The notes below the pieces were generated by a model that saw only the letters and a program-made list of their open reading frames with translations, did not search any database and was not told the origin of the DNA. The position numbers were made by a program, and so were the translations under genes. Of a stretch of DNA of 64,000 bases, positions 17,143 through 26,787 are shown piece after piece. Source of the stretch: Nitrosomonas sp. JL21 (GTDB lineage: Bacteria > Pseudomonadota > Gammaproteobacteria > Burkholderiales > Nitrosomonadaceae); assembly GCF_009833095.1 (NCBI RefSeq), contig NZ_QRCB01000011.1, positions 1-64,000 of the forward strand. Reading direction: 5' to 3'. The first letter of the stretch is position 1. The number at the start of each line of letters is the position of its first letter.

Positions 17143-18447
17143 CTACCGGTGTTTATACCGATACTCTGCAGATAGTGCATGCGCTTGCAAGCCTTCGCCA
17201 TAAGCCAGTGTTGATGCGATTTCACCCAATTTTGCAGCGCCTTGCTGCGAAACCTGAATCAGACTGCTGCGTTTTTGAAAATCGTAGACGCCCAGTGGCG
17301 AAGAAAACCGTGCGGTGCGCGAGGTCGGCAGGACATGATTCGGGCCGGCGCAATAATCGCCCAGCGCTTCGCAGGCATTGCGGCCCAGAAAAATGGCACC
17401 GGCATGCCGGATCGCGTTGACCCAGTGTTCCGGTTGCTCGACGGAGAGTTCCAAATGTTCGGGAGCGATCGTGTTGGCGATTTCGCATGCTTCATCCAGG
17501 CTTCTGACCTGGATCAACGCGCCGCGGTTTTCGAGTGAAGCACGAATGACATTTTGCCGAGGTAGTTTCGCGAGCAGACGCTGTATGCTTTCCGTCACCT
17601 GATCCAGAAATTGCGCATCCGGCGATAACAGAATGGCTTGCGCAAGTTCATCGTGCTCAGCCTGGGAAAACATATCCATCGCGATCCAATCCGGATTCGT
17701 GTGACCATCGCAAATGATCAGGATTTCCGAAGGACCGGCCACCATATCAATGCCGACTATGCCGAAAACTCGCCGTTTTGCGGCCGCTACATAGGCATTG
17801 CCGGGGCCCACGATCTTGTCCACCTGCGGTATGGATTCCGTGCCATAGGCAAGGGCCCCGACAGCCTGGGCGCCGCCGATGGTGAATACGCGATCGACTT
17901 TACTGATCGCTGCCGCCGCCAGAACCAGGTCGTTTCGTTCGCCATTCGGGGTCGGAACGACCATGATCAATTCCTGGACACCGGCTACTTTGGCAGGAAT
18001 GGCGTTCATCAGCACGGATGAAGGATAGGACGCCTTACCGCCGGGAACATAGAGGCCCACCCGATCCAAGGGTGTGACTTTCTGGCCCAATAGCGTGTCA
18101 TCCGCATCGGTGTATTGCCAGGAATTCAATGATTGCTTTTCATGGTAGTTGCGCACGCGGTCGGCCGCCTGCTCCAGAGCTGTGCGTTGATTGGGCGGCA
18201 AGTTATCGAGCGAGTGCTGCAATTGCTGCGGCGTCAGTGCCAGCTCGGCCGCAGAGCTGACCGTCAGCCGGTCAAACTGACGGGTATAGTCAAGCAGCGC
18301 CGCATCTTTACGTGCGCGGACATCCGCCAGGATGCGGGCCACGGTTGCGTCAACCGCATCATCCTGCGCACTTTCAAATGCCAATAACGCGTCAAGCTGG
18401 GCCTTGAAGCCAGGATTTGCTGAGTTTAAACGTTTGATGTTGATCAT
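17143..18447 (-). CDS. hisD: Histidinol dehydrogenase
   Basis: 434 residues from the ATG at 18447 (MINIKRLNS), which matches the usual HisD length; an upstream ATG at 18525 would add 26 atypical residues. Seen: the zinc-binding and catalytic region around [11 protein letters not shown] and [16 protein letters not shown], the NAD-binding [11 protein letters not shown] region, and the C-terminal [16 protein letters not shown]. It oxidises histidinol to histidine in two NAD-dependent steps. hisG is the next gene upstream on the same strand, and the RNA methyltransferase follows. The remaining his genes are not in the window. Confidence 0.95.
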   Translation of the reverse strand: MINIKRLNSANPGFKAQLDALLAFESAQDDAVDATVARILADVRARKDAALLDYTRQFDRLTVSSAAELALTPQQLQHSLDNLPPNQRTALEQAADRVRNYHEKQSLNSWQYTDADDTLLGQKVTPLDRVGLYVPGGKASYPSSVLMNAIPAKVAGVQELIMVVPTPNGERNDLVLAAAAISKVDRVFTIGGAQAVGALAYGTESIPQVDKIVGPGNAYVAAAKRRVFGIVGIDMVAGPSEILIICDGHTNPDWIAMDMFSQAEHDELAQAILLSPDAQFLDQVTESIQRLLAKLPRQNVIRASLENRGALIQVRSLDEACEIANTIAPEHLELSVEQPEHWVNAIRHAGAIFLGRNACEALGDYCAGPNHVLPTSRTARFSSPLGVYDFQKRSSLIQVSQQGAAKLGEIASTLAYGEGLQAHALSAEYRYKHR

Positions 18448-18632
18448 GGGTTCAGTTGAAGTTTTGAATGAAAGCGCCGGTCGATTTTTGGAGTAAAGTG
18501 CTGACAAACGGTCACGCTTGGCCATGCCACATTGGCATCCGGTTCAACACGTTCGTCGATACTTTCTGAACTGTGCGTATTGAACCGGATCTCGTCTTGC
18601 CTGGCCATCACGCTCTCGTTTTTTGGATTTCC

Positions 18633-19277
18633 TCAGCGCGGGATGGCTTCGGAAAAAGCGTTCAGAACCGGCTGGATGATGTCCCTCTTGAGTTTCAGCG
18701 CAGCTTGATTGATGATCAACCGCGCCGAAATCGGCATGATTTCCTCGACCGCCACCAGCCGGTTGGCTTTCAGGGTATTACCGCTGGAAACGAGATCGAC
18801 GATGGCATCCGCCAGTCCGACCAGCGGTGCCAGTTCCATCGAGCCGTACAGCTTGATCAGGTCGACATGAACGCCTTTTTGAGCAAAATGCTCGCGGGCG
18901 GTTTGCACATACTTGGTGGCGATGCGCAATCGCGCACCCTGGCGGACTGCGGAATCATAATCAAAGCCTTCGGGTACCGCCACCATCATCCTGCAACGCG
19001 CGATATTGAGATCCAGCGGTTGATATAGCCCTGCGCCGCCGTGTTCGAGCAGCACATCCTTGCCGGCAATGCCCAGATCGGCTGCACCATATTGCACATA
19101 CGTGGGTACATCGGACGCGCGCACGATGATGAGGTGAACATTGGCCTGATTGGTGTCGAGAATCAATTTGCGCGAGGATTCCGGATCATCCAGCGCAACG
19201 ATGCCGGCTGCTTTCAGTAACGGAGCGGTATCTTCGAAAATTCGCCCTTTTGACAGGGCGATGGTAATGTCAGTCAT
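18633..19277 (-). CDS. hisG: ATP phosphoribosyltransferase, short form
   Basis: 214 residues, the short HisG form that lacks the C-terminal regulatory domain. It begins [16 protein letters not shown], contains the [15 protein letters not shown] motif and the PRPP/ATP-binding region [16 protein letters not shown]. This enzyme makes phosphoribosyl-ATP, the committed step of histidine synthesis. Short HisG needs the partner HisZ for activity and feedback control; hisZ is not in the window. The ATG lies only 11 bases after the sodB stop, so the two genes are almost certainly co-transcribed. hisD follows downstream. Confidence 0.95.
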   Translation of the reverse strand: MTDITIALSKGRIFEDTAPLLKAAGIVALDDPESSRKLILDTNQANVHLIIVRASDVPTYVQYGAADLGIAGKDVLLEHGGAGLYQPLDLNIARCRMMVAVPEGFDYDSAVRQGARLRIATKYVQTAREHFAQKGVHVDLIKLYGSMELAPLVGLADAIVDLVSSGNTLKANRLVAVEEIMPISARLIINQAALKLKRDIIQPVLNAFSEAIPR

Positions 19278-19288
19278 CGATCGAAAAT

Positions 19289-19930
19289 TTATCCCAGATT
19301 AGCCGCGGCGAAATCCCAGTTGATCAATTTGTCGAGTATGGTGTTGACATAATCGGCACGTCGATTTTGATAATCCAGGTAGTAGGCGTGTTCCCATACA
19401 TCGATGGTCAACAATGGTCGGACATTTTTGGTTAGCGGGGTTTCGGCATTGCCGGTTTTCACAACCGCGACCTTGTCGCCATCGGCGACGAGCCAGGCCC
19501 AGCCACTGCCAAATTGTGTCAGCGCCGCTTGAGCAAATTCTTTTTTGCAGGCGTCCAAACTGCCAAACGCAGCATCGATTTTTTGTTTGAGTGCGCCGGA
19601 AGGTTCGCCGCCGCCATTCGGTTTCAGGCTATGCCAATAGAACATATGATTCCAGACTTGGGCGGCATTATTGAAAATGGCTGCCTTATCGGCCTGGCCG
19701 GCCGTGGCCTTGATGATGTGCTCGAGCGATTGACCTGCCAGGTCGCTATTGGCCAGCAGATTGTTCAGATTGTCGACATAGGTTTTGTGGTGCTTGCCGT
19801 AATGGAAACTCAGCGTATTGGCGGTGATCACCGGTTCCAGTGCAGTATTGGCGTAAGGCAGCGGAGCGAGAATATATTGCGAGCCTGATTGAGCGGCCTT
19901 TGAAAAATTATCAAGATTGCAATTTGACAT
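19289..19930 (-). CDS. sodB: Iron superoxide dismutase
   Basis: 213 residues. Metal ligands by alignment with E. coli SodB: H43 ([12 protein letters not shown]), H95 (WNHMFYWHS), D177 and H181 ([12 protein letters not shown]). Q91 in [10 protein letters not shown] is the active-site glutamine that in iron enzymes sits on this helix, supporting Fe rather than Mn. It removes superoxide in the cytoplasm and has no signal peptide, though about 17 extra residues precede the family start ([17 protein letters not shown]). AAGGAGAA upstream supports the chosen ATG. It is the first of a probable sodB-hisG-hisD unit. Confidence 0.93.
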   Translation of the reverse strand: MSNCNLDNFSKAAQSGSQYILAPLPYANTALEPVITANTLSFHYGKHHKTYVDNLNNLLANSDLAGQSLEHIIKATAGQADKAAIFNNAAQVWNHMFYWHSLKPNGGGEPSGALKQKIDAAFGSLDACKKEFAQAALTQFGSGWAWLVADGDKVAVVKTGNAETPLTKNVRPLLTIDVWEHAYYLDYQNRRADYVNTILDKLINWDFAAANLG

Positions 19931-20019
19931 GATGTTCTCCTTAATTAAAATTGTTTGGATAAATGCGAGGTGACATTCAATTCTATGTCAATCGATGTCC
20001 GTCCGGGTCTTGAATGAAA

Positions 20020-20472
20020 TTATTTGGGTTTGACGGATTGCTGGGTATTGCGGTCGGTCTCAGTCGTAAAGGTAATTTTATTGTATCCTGCCAGGCGAGC
20101 GGCTTCCATGATCGTGATGACGGATTGGTGAGCGGCTTTGGCATCGGCGTTGATGATGATGAACGGATCCGTCAGATTTTCGGCTGCCGATCGAAGCGCA
20201 TCCCGCAAGGCTTCGATGCTGGAGGACTGGATCGGCGTCAGATTGATGGTATAGTCCCCGCCAGCGCTGACGGTAATATCGATGCTGCCGGGTTTCTGGG
20301 TATTTTTATCGACTTCTTCCCCACTGGCTTGCGGCAGGTTGATTTCGAGCTCGGCAAATTTTGAATAAGTCGTCGTGACCACCAAAAAAATCAATATGAC
20401 GAGCAATACATCGATCATCGGAACCAGATTGATTTCCGGTTCGTCATTTTGTTTACCTCGTTGAAAATTCAT
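20020..20472 (-). CDS. exbD: ExbD/TolR-family protein, unpartnered
   Basis: 150 residues from the ATG at 20472 (MNFQRGKQNDEPEINLVPMID); a longer reading from 20502 adds ten unrelated residues. One membrane segment (about 21-35) carries the functional aspartate D21 in PMIDVLLVILIFL, and the periplasmic domain follows (INLPQASGEEVDK). ExbD works with ExbB to harvest proton motive force for TonB; TolR does the same with TolQ. No exbB or tolQ gene is adjacent: the neighbour upstream is divergent purE, and downstream is sodB. It is either an orphan or partnered by a distant gene. Confidence 0.85.
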   Translation of the reverse strand: MNFQRGKQNDEPEINLVPMIDVLLVILIFLVVTTTYSKFAELEINLPQASGEEVDKNTQKPGSIDITVSAGGDYTINLTPIQSSSIEALRDALRSAAENLTDPFIIINADAKAAHQSVITIMEAARLAGYNKITFTTETDRNTQQSVKPK

Positions 20473-20713
20473 AACACGTATCGCTATTCCAAGAAATATC
20501 AATGAAAGAAATTCGCGCTATTGAAAACGCCGGTCATTTCACAAGCGCAATGCCGAGTGCCCGTTAGTATAATACGATCGATGAGGATTATTATTAAAAC
20601 CTGACGAAAAAATAATACAATTATTGCACAGCCTTATAGAATACCCGGCACGCGCCGCAGGGCGGAATCATTGCCGGCGCTCGCCTTGACAAACTCTGAA
20701 GAATTGGACTCGA

Positions 20714-21202
20714 ATGATTAAACCATTGATTAGCGTAGTAATGGGCAGCAAAAGTGACTGGGATGTGATGCAGCATGCAGTGGCGATCCTGGATGAATTC
20801 TCGATTGCTTACGAAACCAAGGTGGTTTCAGCGCATCGTACGCCTGATCTGATGTTTCAATTTGCCGAAGAGGCCAAGCCGCGCGGCATCAAATGCATCA
20901 TCGCCGGTGCCGGCGGGGCGGCGCATTTGCCGGGGATGATGGCCGCGAAAACGACGGTGCCGGTGCTTGGGGTTCCGGTCAACTCCAAACATCTGCAAGG
21001 GCTGGATTCATTGCTGTCCATCGTACAGATGCCGAAGGGAATCCCGGTCGCCACCTTTGCCATCGGGGAAGCGGGCGCAGCCAATGCCGGACTGTTTGCA
21101 GTGGAACTGCTGGCGATCAGTAACAGTGAATTGAGCGCGCAGCTTGACGAATACCGGAAAAAACAAACCGAAGCGGTGCTGTCTGCTGAGTTACCGGCAT
21201 AA
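20714..21202 (+). CDS. purE: N5-carboxyaminoimidazole ribonucleotide mutase
   Basis: 162 residues, class I PurE. Motifs [20 protein letters not shown] and [13 protein letters not shown] are present, including the catalytic S-A-H-R segment and the phosphate-binding glycines. It rearranges N5-CAIR to CAIR in purine synthesis. Its TAA stop shares one base with the ATG of purK (TAATG), giving tight coupling to the enzyme that makes its substrate. The 240-base region upstream is divergent with exbD. Confidence 0.97.
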   Translation: MIKPLISVVMGSKSDWDVMQHAVAILDEFSIAYETKVVSAHRTPDLMFQFAEEAKPRGIKCIIAGAGGAAHLPGMMAAKTTVPVLGVPVNSKHLQGLDSLLSIVQMPKGIPVATFAIGEAGAANAGLFAVELLAISNSELSAQLDEYRKKQTEAVLSAELPA

Positions 21203-22344
21203 TGCCTGTAATCCCTGTAATGCCTGGAGCGATGCTCGGCGTTCTCGGAGGCGGCCAGCTTGGGCGCATGTTTACCGCGGCCGCTCAGCAAATGGGGTAT
21301 CAGGTCACGGTACTGGATCCAGCCGCGGATAGTCCCGCCGGACGAAGCGCCGATCGCTTGGTTTGTGCGGATTATAGCGATCAGGCGGCGCTCGGAAAGC
21401 TCGGCGAAGAATGTGCGGCCATTACCACCGAGTTTGAAAACATTCCTGCCGAATCACTACGGCAATTAAGCGAACGCTGCGTGGTCAGGCCGGATTCGCA
21501 CAGCGTGGCGATTGCCCAGGATCGGGTGCTGGAGAAGCAATTCCTGCGCGATAACGGTTTTGCCGTTGCGCCATTTGCGGTCATCCAGCAGCCATCCGAT
21601 CAAGCCGATCAGGCGATTGCTCATTTACTGCCGGGCATATTGAAGGTCAGCCAGTTCGGCTATGATGGCAAAGGTCAGAAATCAGTGAGTCATCAGGCAG
21701 ATTTGACGGCTGCCTATGCGCAGTTGAATCATTCGGTCTGTGTGCTGGAGAAATTCATGCCGTTGCAGTGCGAAATCTCCGTGGTTGTGGCGCGCGGCAG
21801 TGATGGTGAAATCAAGACCTTTCCCGTTGCCGAGAATCAACATGTCAATGGCATTCTGGACATCAGCATCGTGCCGGCGCGAATTCCGCTGGCTTTGGCG
21901 CAGCAGGCTCAGGCTGTCGCTTGCCGGGTGGCTGAACGGTTGGATTACCAGGGCGTGCTCTGCGTCGAGTTTTTCGTCGTGCAGGACGATCAGCTCCTGG
22001 TGAATGAAATTGCTCCCCGGCCGCACAATAGCGGTCATTATTCGATCGACGCCTGCGTCACATCGCAGTTTGAGCAGCAAGTTCGTGCGTTGTGTAGTCT
22101 GCCGCTCGGAGCCACTACGCAGCACAGTGCCGCGGTGATGGTCAACCTGCTCGGCGATCTGTGGCAATACGGCACGCCTGACTGGAGCGTGGTTTTGCAA
22201 CATCCCACCGCGAAACTGCATCTCTACGGCAAAAGCGACGCGCGGCCAGGCCGCAAAATGGGACATTTCACGGTACTCGGCGCTGACGTTGATGAAGCGC
22301 TGCAGCAGGCCATTCATATCAAACAACAGCTTCAATGCGATTGA
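21202..22344 (+). CDS. purK: N5-carboxyaminoimidazole ribonucleotide synthetase
   Basis: 380 residues, ATP-grasp superfamily. The N-terminal [12 protein letters not shown] dinucleotide-like loop, the [13 protein letters not shown] motif, the ATP-grasp lobes around [12 protein letters not shown] and the metal-site [18 protein letters not shown] are all present. It adds bicarbonate to AIR using ATP, making N5-CAIR for PurE. The extra short N-terminal run ([11 protein letters not shown]) before the family core is normal length variation; M11 is an alternative start. The stop lies 11 bases before the favoured purC start. Confidence 0.96.
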   Translation: MPVIPVMPGAMLGVLGGGQLGRMFTAAAQQMGYQVTVLDPAADSPAGRSADRLVCADYSDQAALGKLGEECAAITTEFENIPAESLRQLSERCVVRPDSHSVAIAQDRVLEKQFLRDNGFAVAPFAVIQQPSDQADQAIAHLLPGILKVSQFGYDGKGQKSVSHQADLTAAYAQLNHSVCVLEKFMPLQCEISVVVARGSDGEIKTFPVAENQHVNGILDISIVPARIPLALAQQAQAVACRVAERLDYQGVLCVEFFVVQDDQLLVNEIAPRPHNSGHYSIDACVTSQFEQQVRALCSLPLGATTQHSAAVMVNLLGDLWQYGTPDWSVVLQHPTAKLHLYGKSDARPGRKMGHFTVLGADVDEALQQAIHIKQQLQCD

Positions 22345-22355
22345 TTACAAAAACT

Positions 22356-23243
22356 ATGACCTCTTCATCCGCGCTATTCGAAACCACCATCAAAAGCTTG
22401 CCATTTGTCCATCGCGGCAAAGTTCGCGATATTTATGCGGTCGATGCCGATCAATTGCTGATCGTGCAGACCGACCGACTGTCGGCATTCGATGTGATCC
22501 TGCCGACTGCAGTGCCTGCCAAAGGAAAAATCCTCACGGCGCTGTCGCAGTTCTGGTTTGACAAGCTTGCGCACGTCATGCCAAATCACCTGACCGGCAT
22601 AGCGCCCGAGTTGGTCGTGGCCGCTGACGAGCGCGGTCAAGTTCAAGACCGTGCCTTTGTGGTCCAGCGGCTGAAACCACTGCCGATCGAAGTGATCGTG
22701 CGCGGCTATGTGATCGGCTCGGGATGGAACGATTATCAACGAACTGGCGCGATTTGCGGCATTCCACTGCCGCCAGGGCTGAAGCTGGCGGAACGATTAC
22801 CTGGCGGCGCGATCTTCACGCCGTCGACCAAGGCTCCAGCCGGCCAGCACGATGAAAATATCTCGCTCGCGGACGTGGAAAAGCAACTCGGCAAGGATTT
22901 GACCGCGAAAGTCAGCCAAAAAGCTATCCAGCTTTATACCGAGGCTGCCGATTACGCCCTGTCGCGCGGTATCATCATTGCCGACACCAAGTTTGAATTC
23001 GGCTTGGATGACACAGGCGAACTGTACTTGATCGACGAAGTACTGACGCCGGATTCATCGCGCTTCTGGCCGGCAGACCGCTATCAACCGGACCAGAATC
23101 CGCCGAGCTTCGATAAGCAGTTCGTGCGCGATTGGCTCGAGCAGCAGGACTGGAACAAAAAAGCACCCGCTCCTGAGTTGCCGCAGGACGTTTTACGCCA
23201 AACCGTGGAGAAATATCAGGAAGCACTGCGGTTGCTGACGTAA
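22356..23243 (+). CDS. purC: Phosphoribosylaminoimidazole-succinocarboxamide synthase
   Basis: 295 residues from the ATG at 22356 ([14 protein letters not shown]), which fits the family N-terminus; an upstream ATG at 22335 overlaps purK and adds seven residues. Seen: [18 protein letters not shown] (here [12 protein letters not shown]), the signature [16 protein letters not shown] and [11 protein letters not shown]. It is the longer bacterial/yeast-like type. It joins aspartate to CAIR in purine synthesis. With purE and purK it forms a three-gene purine unit, not adjacent to other pur genes in the window. Confidence 0.95.
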   Translation: MTSSSALFETTIKSLPFVHRGKVRDIYAVDADQLLIVQTDRLSAFDVILPTAVPAKGKILTALSQFWFDKLAHVMPNHLTGIAPELVVAADERGQVQDRAFVVQRLKPLPIEVIVRGYVIGSGWNDYQRTGAICGIPLPPGLKLAERLPGGAIFTPSTKAPAGQHDENISLADVEKQLGKDLTAKVSQKAIQLYTEAADYALSRGIIIADTKFEFGLDDTGELYLIDEVLTPDSSRFWPADRYQPDQNPPSFDKQFVRDWLEQQDWNKKAPAPELPQDVLRQTVEKYQEALRLLT

Positions 23244-23423
23244 AAAATATCCCTGTATTTCATAAGTATTTGACTTAATTCATTATCTCTTAATAGAAAT
23301 TTCGAAGTAATCAGCAACTGTGTTGCTGTGTGATGAATTATCCAATTGTTTGATCATTCGCAACAAACCCTGCGATAGGTTCTGTTATGTTCGAGCATCA
23401 ACGCTGCGTCACAGGAGGATGCT

Positions 23424-23990
23424 ATGCATACAGTTCAACGCCAGCTTCATACCGACCATTACCATCTGCAACGGTTATTGAATTGCCTGAGTCATGAAAT
23501 CGAGTGCTATGAATATAACAGTCACGAGAATGCCGATCTGACCGTGATATTGAGCGCATTGGATTATGTTCATGATTACCCGGATAAATGGCACCATCCT
23601 GCGGAAGATGTGATTTTCAGCAAGCTCGAACAGAAGGGTGTCAAGGAGTGTCCATTGATTGAGCAGCTCAAATCCGAGCATCGGCAAATCATCCAAGCCA
23701 CGCATACCATTTATGAATTATTCAACATGGCGGCGGAAGATTGCATCGTGCCGGCCAATCAGTTGCTGGAGACGACCCGTCATTACATCGCGTTGCAGAA
23801 GCAGCATATACACAAGGAAAATGAATACATTTATCCGCTGATGAACAAGGTATTTTCCGATCAGGAATGGGATGCGATTGAAAAAGCCGTGAAGATCCGG
23901 AACGATCCATTGTTCGCCCATCAGTCCAAAAAAGAATACGAACTGCTGTATCACTACATTTTCGATCTGGAAGCCCATAAAAACCACTGA
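23424..23990 (+). CDS. Hemerythrin HHE-domain protein
   Basis: 188 residues of helical character without a signal peptide. The N-terminal LHTDHYHLQRLLNCL, the DKWHHPAEDVIF segment, SEHRQI and HIHKENEYIYPL carry histidines and acidic residues in the spacing of a di-iron hemerythrin (HHE) domain. Bacterial cytoplasmic HHE proteins bind oxygen or NO, or take part in iron-sulfur repair. The closest relatives I recall are annotated simply as hemerythrin domain proteins. AGGAGG precedes the ATG. It is a single-gene unit between purC and the RNase T2 gene. Confidence 0.8.
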   Translation: MHTVQRQLHTDHYHLQRLLNCLSHEIECYEYNSHENADLTVILSALDYVHDYPDKWHHPAEDVIFSKLEQKGVKECPLIEQLKSEHRQIIQATHTIYELFNMAAEDCIVPANQLLETTRHYIALQKQHIHKENEYIYPLMNKVFSDQEWDAIEKAVKIRNDPLFAHQSKKEYELLYHYIFDLEAHKNH

Positions 23991-24222
23991 GGGTTCAGAA
24001 TCGCAAGTACTGTGGCTGCAAACCGTGACGGAAGCGGTGATTTTTGCACTGCAAGGCTGCGGAGCCGGCATCCCTGACTGGATCCATTGCCCTGGTCACA
24101 TTGAATTTTCTTCCTCACTGATGTGAGACGCGACGCAAGAGGTTCACGGCAGCTTTATCGATGACGTTCAATAATGATAAGCTGCCAGCCTATCATGTAG
24201 TACCCATCGCCGGAGGAAATCA

Positions 24223-25218
24223 ATGTCGTACTCAAAAGAATTGTTTGTTCGTCATGTCGTCATGATCGTGTTGACAGTCTGCTGCGCCCCTTCGCTATGG
24301 GCTGCCAAAGCGACAGGTGTTTTTTCTGCACAGCAGGTATGCCCTGCCTATGTTTCAAAAAATAACCTCACCAATCCGGACAACGCGCAGATTCAGGCGG
24401 GAAGCGATTACACCGTTCTTGAAGCGAATCGGCCCAATCAACCGGATTGGTACCGTGTCATCGTATCCTCAGCCCAGCCTCGGGAACGCTGGGTCAGCGC
24501 CGATTGCGGTCAAGTGAAATTAACCCAACCGGATACGAATGGCAATGCGCAATGCGGGGTTGCCGGGCAAGCGGATAGTTTCGTGCTGGCGCTGTCCTGG
24601 CAGCCGGCTTTTTGTGAAACAAAACCGGATAAAGCGGAGTGTGCAATTACTGATCCGCAGGTCTATCAGGCGAGGCACTTCACGTTGCACGGCTTGTGGC
24701 CCAACAAGCGAACTTGCGGCATACAGTATGGTTTCTGCGGTGACGTCAAAGCCCAGAAGCAGAATTTCTGCGATTATCCGCAGCTTTCATTAACTCCCGC
24801 TTCACGCGCGGCGTTGGCCGAGGTCATGCCGAGTGTGACGGCCGGTTCCTGTCTCGAGCGGCACGAATGGCATAAGCATGGCACGTGCCAATCCGGCTCG
24901 ATGGATGATTATTTCGACTTGGCGGTGGATTTGATACGTCAGTTCAACGATGCCGGTATGGCCTACTTCATGAACCGCCGGATCGGCCAGGATGTGCGTA
25001 CCGCTGATTTTCTCGAACGCGCTGCCGCTGTGCTGGGGTCATCCGTGCGCGACCGTATCAAATTGACCTGCCAACAAGGCATGCTGGTGGAGGTTCAATT
25101 GAATTTGAATGCCGATCTAAGCCGCGGCGGCGATCTCGAAAAGTTGATCGTGAATGCACCGGTACAAGGAAATTCCAATTGCGGCGAAACCTTCCGCGTC
25201 GATGCGATTGGCCAATGA
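24223..25218 (+). CDS. Secreted RNase T2-family ribonuclease with N-terminal SH3-like segment
   Basis: 331 residues. Signal peptide to about SLWA-AKA (27). Residues 33-100 (CPAYVSKNNLT...DYTVLEANRPNQPDWYRVIV...RWVSADCG) look like an SH3-like or wall-binding module. Residues 118-330 are the RNase T2 domain: CAS I FTLHGLWPN with H156 and CAS II HEWHKHGTC with E215, K218 and H219. Paired cysteines suit disulfides in the periplasm or outside. It cleaves RNA through 2',3'-cyclic phosphates without base preference. GGAGG precedes the start. The added N-terminal module is less usual. Confidence 0.85.
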   Translation: MSYSKELFVRHVVMIVLTVCCAPSLWAAKATGVFSAQQVCPAYVSKNNLTNPDNAQIQAGSDYTVLEANRPNQPDWYRVIVSSAQPRERWVSADCGQVKLTQPDTNGNAQCGVAGQADSFVLALSWQPAFCETKPDKAECAITDPQVYQARHFTLHGLWPNKRTCGIQYGFCGDVKAQKQNFCDYPQLSLTPASRAALAEVMPSVTAGSCLERHEWHKHGTCQSGSMDDYFDLAVDLIRQFNDAGMAYFMNRRIGQDVRTADFLERAAAVLGSSVRDRIKLTCQQGMLVEVQLNLNADLSRGGDLEKLIVNAPVQGNSNCGETFRVDAIGQ

Positions 25219-25289
25219 AATGAATACAGATGGGATAAAAAATTTTAAATCGCAAGGTTAAGGCAGAGGTGATGATCATGCTCAACCTG

Positions 25290-25919
25290 TCATGCCGGCA
25301 GTGCGAGATCAAGCTTGATCCCATACCGCACGGTTTGGTCAGTCTGTGTTTCGGCATTTTCGATCAGCACAGCCATGCAGGTGGTAATTTGATTAGAAAG
25401 TTGATGATCTTTCAAGAGCTTGCGAAAACGCTGCGCTTGATCATACGATAAATAGCCCACGGTATGTTCGCCAATATCGACGCGGATGACGTTGTCGTCG
25501 TATGGATTATCATTGACCGGCTCAAGCAGCGCCAGAAAAAAACGCCTTTTCGTGCCGGTGGAATCCGGATTGACGGGATTTTCCTGCGCCAATTGCTGGA
25601 TTTCTTGTTGATAAGGAACCGCCGAGATGGTTACAGCATACTGTTTTGATTCCGGCCAGGCGTAATAGATCTTGGGGGTGGGTGAAGCGTTGTGGCTTGT
25701 TGAATTCGGGGTATCCTGGGCAGCGATTTTATGTCGGTTGGTATACAGAATGATCGCGCAAATCAGTGTTGCTGGCAGAATATGCGATTTGTCGGTGGCG
25801 GCACCTATCATTAACCCTAAAAATAATGCCAAGCCCAAAATCGGCCCCACGCCGATTTCCGGTTTTTCTTTACCGGAAGAGTCAGGCGCGGTGGGTGGCT
25901 GAGAGGATGACTCTTTCAT
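25290..25919 (-). CDS. Membrane-anchored HIRAN-like domain protein
   Basis: 209 residues. A proline/serine-rich N-terminus is followed by two membrane segments (about 24-42 and 46-60, TM1 GPILGLALFLGLMIG), then a linker and a soluble C-terminal domain. In that domain, LLEPVNDNPYDDNVIRVDIGEHTVGYLS and DQAQRFRKLL resemble the HIRAN domain (E-x-N-P-Y-D-x-N-A-I-x-V ... VGYLS), usually a DNA-end binding module of helicase-like proteins. A HIRAN domain tied to the membrane by a two-span anchor is unusual. It starts five bases after the glutathione peroxidase stop and is probably co-transcribed with it. Confidence 0.6.
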   Translation of the reverse strand: MKESSSQPPTAPDSSGKEKPEIGVGPILGLALFLGLMIGAATDKSHILPATLICAIILYTNRHKIAAQDTPNSTSHNASPTPKIYYAWPESKQYAVTISAVPYQQEIQQLAQENPVNPDSTGTKRRFFLALLEPVNDNPYDDNVIRVDIGEHTVGYLSYDQAQRFRKLLKDHQLSNQITTCMAVLIENAETQTDQTVRYGIKLDLALPA

Positions 25920-25924
25920 TGGGT

Positions 25925-26464
25925 TTATTGCTGTAATGCCTTTTCGATCGCGGTGATTACCATCGGATCAGATGGCTTGGTATGCGGCGTAAAAAAAGTG
26001 ATGTACTTGCCGTCGCGCCCAATCAAGTATTTTTGGAAATTCCAGGTCGGAAAAGTACCCGACAATTCGGCTAACTGTGCATAGAAAGGATGCGCGTGCT
26101 CTTTTTTCACCGGCGTTTTCTCGAACATCGGGAATTTGACGTCATAGGTGAGCCGGCAGAAATCCTGAATTTCTGCTTCGGTTCCGGGTTCCTGGCCCAT
26201 GAAATCGTTCGACGGAAAACCGAGCACCACCAATCCTTGAGATTGATATTTTTCGAATAACTGCTCCAGTCCTTCGTATTGCGGCGTATAGCCGCATTTG
26301 CTGGCGGTGTTGACCACCAGCACAACTTTGCCGGCGTAGGCCTGGCACAGATTGACCATTTCCTCAGCCGCGAGTTTGCGGAAATTCTGGTCGAGCAACG
26401 AACTGTTGCACGCAAACACGGGAGTGGCCAGTAAGGCGATGATCATTATCAGTAGGATGCGCAT
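25925..26464 (-). CDS. Periplasmic glutathione peroxidase-family protein
   Basis: 179 residues with a signal peptide (MRILLIMIIALLATPVFA), so it is exported. The peroxidatic cysteine is C57 (NTASKCGYTPQYEGL), and W141-N142 (PTWNFQKYLI) complete the active-site frame. At the position of the catalytic glutamine in the common FPCNQFGGQEPG motif there is D87 (FPSNDFMGQEPG), a variation I also associate with some bacterial members. It should reduce peroxides, probably with a thioredoxin-type donor. The following HIRAN-domain gene is five bases downstream. Confidence 0.85.
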   Translation of the reverse strand: MRILLIMIIALLATPVFACNSSLLDQNFRKLAAEEMVNLCQAYAGKVVLVVNTASKCGYTPQYEGLEQLFEKYQSQGLVVLGFPSNDFMGQEPGTEAEIQDFCRLTYDVKFPMFEKTPVKKEHAHPFYAQLAELSGTFPTWNFQKYLIGRDGKYITFFTPHTKPSDPMVITAIEKALQQ

Positions 26465-26787
26465 CGATAACTCCTGAATTGATGGATTGATTGGGTGGGA
26501 AAACGTCGGGTAAATATTCTATCCCACTTCGTGTGTATTTTTGTGCGTGAACCGGGCAATAAGTTTCATTGAAGCAAGCTTAACTTCGGCAATAATGTCA
26601 AAGTAGCGGATCGAATCAGATGCGAAACTGCCGGGTCAGCTAAAATCGCTGAAAAATTTAAATTTTTAAGGCACTGCGTTGCTTTGATCCAGCGCATCGA
26701 ATCTTTACCATAGCGTCATTTCTTGTACACTATGCCCGCGCTGAAGGTATCATTTAGCGCGATTCGTTTTCATTAAAGGGGAAATTT
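26465..26787. promoter_or_regulatory. Divergent intergenic region, peroxidase and permease
   Basis: About 320 bases serving divergent promoters. It contains a 16-base perfect AT palindrome, AAAAATTT/AAATTTTT (26652-26667), and TTGTAC (26724) with TATCAT (26749) at a long 19-base spacing before the permease. AAAGGGG precedes the permease start. No gene is seen. Confidence 0.3.

Noticed and set aside
26652-26667. 16-base AT palindrome as a transcription terminator
   Set aside because: It has no GC-rich stem and no loop; it is more likely a chance AT palindrome in a promoter region.
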